Below are positions 13,322-14,792 of a stretch of DNA of 14,792 bases, one piece after another. The stretch covers positions 19,950 through 34,741 of the forward strand of contig DBVN01000116.1 in the NCBI GenBank assembly GCA_002308515.1, in the 5' to 3' direction. Under the pieces are notes generated by a model. That model was not told the origin of the DNA, made no database searches, and saw only the letters and a list, made by a program, of their open reading frames with translations. The translations under genes and the position numbers were made by a program. Every line of letters begins with the position of its first letter. Position 1 is the stretch's first letter. The DNA comes from Verrucomicrobia bacterium UBA1263. GTDB taxonomy: Bacteria; Verrucomicrobiota; Verrucomicrobiia; Limisphaerales; UBA1412.

Positions 13322-13483
13322 ATGTCCAAAGAGGAAAATACATTTTTTGAAAAGAGTTCAGATAAAATCCCGGAAAGAACAGAAGATCGAAAAAAGATCA
13401 TTACTGATTTATTATCAAAATATTACGATGCTTTTTATAAAAAGAAAACAATCGGCATCTGTTTGGAACTTTTGAAAAGTTAG
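13322..13483 (+). CDS. possible 53-aa small protein
   Basis: An ATG frame of 53 codons ending in TAG, divergent from adk. The product is Lys/Glu-rich and looks mostly helical: an acidic/basic N-terminal half (MSKEENTFFEKSSDK), then DLLSKYYDAFYKKK and a hydrophobic end ICLELLKS. There is no SD before the ATG and no strong promoter on this strand, and I recognise no family. The region is AT-rich, where random frames of this length are less common but not rare. I list it as a candidate only; it could equally be untranslated spacer before the tRNA. Confidence 0.3.
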   Translation: MSKEENTFFEKSSDKIPERTEDRKKIITDLLSKYYDAFYKKKTIGICLELLKS

Positions 13484-13487
13484 CTAA

Positions 13488-13502
13488 AAATGCTTGAATT
13501 TT
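13488..13502 (+). repeat. 15-bp direct repeat, copy 1 (upstream of tRNA-Val)
   Basis: AAATGCTTGAATTTT, identical to the copy at 13656-13670; the pair brackets the tRNA gene 168 bp apart. It contains a -35-like TTGAAT (13494-13499), but the nearest -10-like TATAGG (13514-13519) is only 14 nt away, so a promoter role is weak. Confidence 0.55.
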
Positions 13503-13539
13503 TTCTGATTTTTTATAGGCTTGCTGGCGCTTGAGGTGA

Positions 13540-13614
13540 GCTCACTTAGCTTAGTGGAAGAGCGCTTCCTTCACACGGAAGAGGTCAGAAGTTCGAATCT
13601 TCTAGTGAGCACCA
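13540..13614 (+). tRNA. tRNA-Val (anticodon CAC)
   Basis: A full cloverleaf folds by eye. The acceptor stem is GCTCACT (13540-13546) with AGTGAGC (13604-13610). The D-arm is GCTT/GAGC with GG in a 7-nt loop. The anticodon stem CTTCC/GGAAG (13565-13569, 13577-13581) closes the loop TTCACAC, giving anticodon CAC at 13572-13574, which reads GTG (Val). The variable loop is 5 nt (AGGTC), and the T-arm AGAAG/CTTCT carries TTCGAAT. The discriminator A is followed by an encoded CCA (13612-13614). It is a single tRNA gene with no neighbouring tRNA and no integrase in the window. Confidence 0.96.
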
Positions 13615-13655
13615 TTTATTTCAAATATTTTCTCCCCTTTGTGCATTTTGCTTCT

Positions 13656-13670
13656 AAATGCTTGAATTTT
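13656..13670 (+). repeat. 15-bp direct repeat, copy 2 (downstream of tRNA-Val)
   Basis: Second copy of AAATGCTTGAATTTT, 42 nt after the tRNA 3' end. Its TTGAAT (13662-13667) stands 16 nt before TAAAAA (13684-13689), a weak candidate promoter for the aminotransferase gene that follows. The stretch 13615-13744 otherwise shows only AT-rich spacer and a 14-codon frame (13723-13767) that overlaps the next start. Confidence 0.55.
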
Positions 13671-13744
13671 ATTGAAAAAAGAGTAAAAAGAAGCACTTGG
13701 GATGATTTCCTGAGAGTGAGGAATGCCCATAGAGCCAATCCAGT

Positions 13745-14792
13745 ATGGAACGTATAAAATTTGTTGATATCAATCGCTTTCATCAGCCGATCCGCGAAGA
13801 ACTTCTCGAAGCCGCGGCGCGAGTGATAGATGGAGGTGTTTACATTGGGGGTAAAGAGGTTAAAGATTTTGAGGCCAATATGGCTCAATGGATGGGAGTC
13901 CGCGAAGTTTGCGGGGCTGCTTGTGGAACGAGTGCCATCTTTTCCGTGTTAAAGGGTTTAGGTGTGAAGAAAGGGGACGAGGTCATCACAACGGTCCATA
14001 CGGCGATAGCGACAGCGGAAGCGGTCACGCTCTGCGGGGCGACTCCTGTTTTTTGTGATTTGGAGCCCGGATACTTTTTCCTGAGCGCGTCCGAGGTAGA
14101 AAAGAAGATCACCCCTCGCACTAAGGCTTTGCTGCCGGTCCATTTATATGGTCAGCCGGTGGATATGGATGCCATGCTGGCCATCGCGAAGAAGCATGGA
14201 CTGCCGCTGGTCGAGGACTGCGCGCAGGCGCAGGGCGCGAAATATGACGGAAAATATGTGGGAACGTTTGGTGATGCCGCGACATTCAGCTTTTTCCCGT
14301 CGAAGAACTTAGGCGGTTTTGGCGATGGCGGTGCCTTTACCGCGAAGGATCCGGATAGGATGAAGTGGATGCGGATGTTCTCCAATCATGGACGTATGCA
14401 GAAGTATGAACATGAGTTTGAGGGGATCAATTCCCGTCTGGATACGCTCCAGGCCGCACTGCTGAATGTGTGTCTGCCTCACTTAGATAAATGGAACGCG
14501 GCACGCAGAGAAGCCGCGCGCTGGTATGACGAGGCTTTCGCGGGAGTGAAAAACATCATCGTTCCCAAGGTGCTGCCGAATACCGAACCGATCTATCATG
14601 TGTATGTGGTGATCGTCCCGGATCGTGAGGGATTGCAAAGCTTTTTGAAAACCAGGAACATAGACAGCGGTGTGCATTATCCGATGCCGCTTTCTCTGCA
14701 AAAGGCTTACAGCCGCTTCAATCAGGGAGCGGGTTCGTTCCCCGTGGCGGAAGAGGCTTGCGCGCACATGCTTTCGCTGCCGATGCACCCCT
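13745..14792 (+). CDS. DegT/DnrJ/EryC1/StrS sugar aminotransferase (3' end cut by window)
   Basis: The first 349 codons of a PLP-dependent nucleotide-sugar aminotransferase, cytoplasmic; the family transfers an amino group from glutamate to keto-sugars for surface polysaccharides, glycans or antibiotics. Visible motifs: CGAACGTSAI (56-65) for cofactor phosphate binding, LPVHLYGQPVDMDA (130-143), VEDCAQAQGA (156-165) with the PLP-contacting Asp158, and FSFFPSKNLGGFGDGGA (181-197) with the Schiff-base Lys187. INSRLDTLQAALL (228-240) and GVHYPMPL (309-316) complete the pattern. Usual length is about 365-380 aa, so little is missing beyond the window. The ATG at 13745 has no SD at normal distance; GAGGA ends 22 nt upstream. 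It follows the tRNA by 130 nt and is probably the first gene of a rightward surface-sugar group, which is inference because the rest is not visible. The exact substrate cannot be assigned. Confidence 0.93.
   Translation, partial: MERIKFVDINRFHQPIREELLEAAARVIDGGVYIGGKEVKDFEANMAQWMGVREVCGAACGTSAIFSVLKGLGVKKGDEVITTVHTAIATAEAVTLCGATPVFCDLEPGYFFLSASEVEKKITPRTKALLPVHLYGQPVDMDAMLAIAKKHGLPLVEDCAQAQGAKYDGKYVGTFGDAATFSFFPSKNLGGFGDGGAFTAKDPDRMKWMRMFSNHGRMQKYEHEFEGINSRLDTLQAALLNVCLPHLDKWNAARREAARWYDEAFAGVKNIIVPKVLPNTEPIYHVYVVIVPDREGLQSFLKTRNIDSGVHYPMPLSLQKAYSRFNQGAGSFPVAEEACAHMLSLPMHP

Noticed and set aside
13488..13670. Integrated element with attachment sites at the tRNA
   Set aside because: The repeats flank the tRNA rather than duplicate its 3' end, and no integrase or cargo genes are present.
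13521..13757. Plus-strand 78-codon frame across the tRNA
   Set aside because: It runs straight through the tRNA-Val gene and has no family similarity or SD.
13723..13767. 14-codon leader peptide overlapping the aminotransferase start
   Set aside because: The GAGGA before it is only 0-1 nt from the ATG, the peptide has no regulatory codon run, and such frames are common by chance.
1..14792. CRISPR array, phage, transposase or defence island
   Set aside because: No regularly spaced repeats, and no integrase, transposase, restriction, Cas or toxin-antitoxin signature in any convincing frame.

Overview
The window looks like chromosomal DNA from an uncultured Gram-negative bacterium. It encodes a lipoprotein, a secreted peptidoglycan enzyme, FtsH and RuvC. 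Only some genes have a recognisable Shine-Dalgarno (SD) sequence. The combination of a PD40/TPR lipoprotein with a CxxCH motif, a double-domain adenylate kinase and an RluA-methyltransferase fusion hints at the PVC superphylum (Lentisphaerota, Kiritimatiellota or relatives). That placement is a family-level impression, not shown by any marker here. No phage, insertion sequence, CRISPR or plasmid genes are visible.

Layout. Positions 5-3897 (minus) hold four genes read leftwards: a tail-anchored GNAT-like protein, a pseudouridine synthase/rRNA methyltransferase fusion, an AT-rich single-pass membrane ORFan and a DHH/DHHA1 phosphoesterase. A divergent intergenic region (about 3898-4062) separates them from a plus-strand run: a large lipoprotein with a beta-propeller, CxxCH and TPRs (4063-6360), ftsH (6436-8454), a NamZ/DUF1343 exo-muramidase (8458-9681) and ruvC (9685-10272). 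The last three are separated by only 3 nt each. An AT-rich insert follows, with its own near-consensus promoter, a 5' hairpin, a three-helix membrane ORFan (10402-10824) and an intrinsic terminator. Positions 10960-13229 (minus) hold an adenylate kinase tandem fusion followed by a PfkB kinase, 11 nt apart. An AT-rich stretch (about 13270-13745) carries the adk promoter and leader, a doubtful 53-codon ORF, and tRNA-Val(CAC) between two copies of a 15-bp direct repeat. A DegT/DnrJ/EryC1 sugar aminotransferase begins at 13745 and runs off the right edge.

Functional reading. Most genes are informational or housekeeping: RNA modification and turnover, membrane proteolysis, recombination and nucleotide phosphorylation. 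Cell-envelope functions are mixed in (NamZ, the lipoprotein, the aminotransferase). I see no clear-cut new defence or mobile system. The most unusual items are the RluA-RlmI-type fusion, the tandem adenylate kinase whose first half has lost its LID and AMP-binding arginine, the GNAT-like tail-anchored protein without an acetyl-CoA P-loop, the self-contained ORFan cassette at 10316-10900, and the hairpin between a possible SD and the ftsH start codon.
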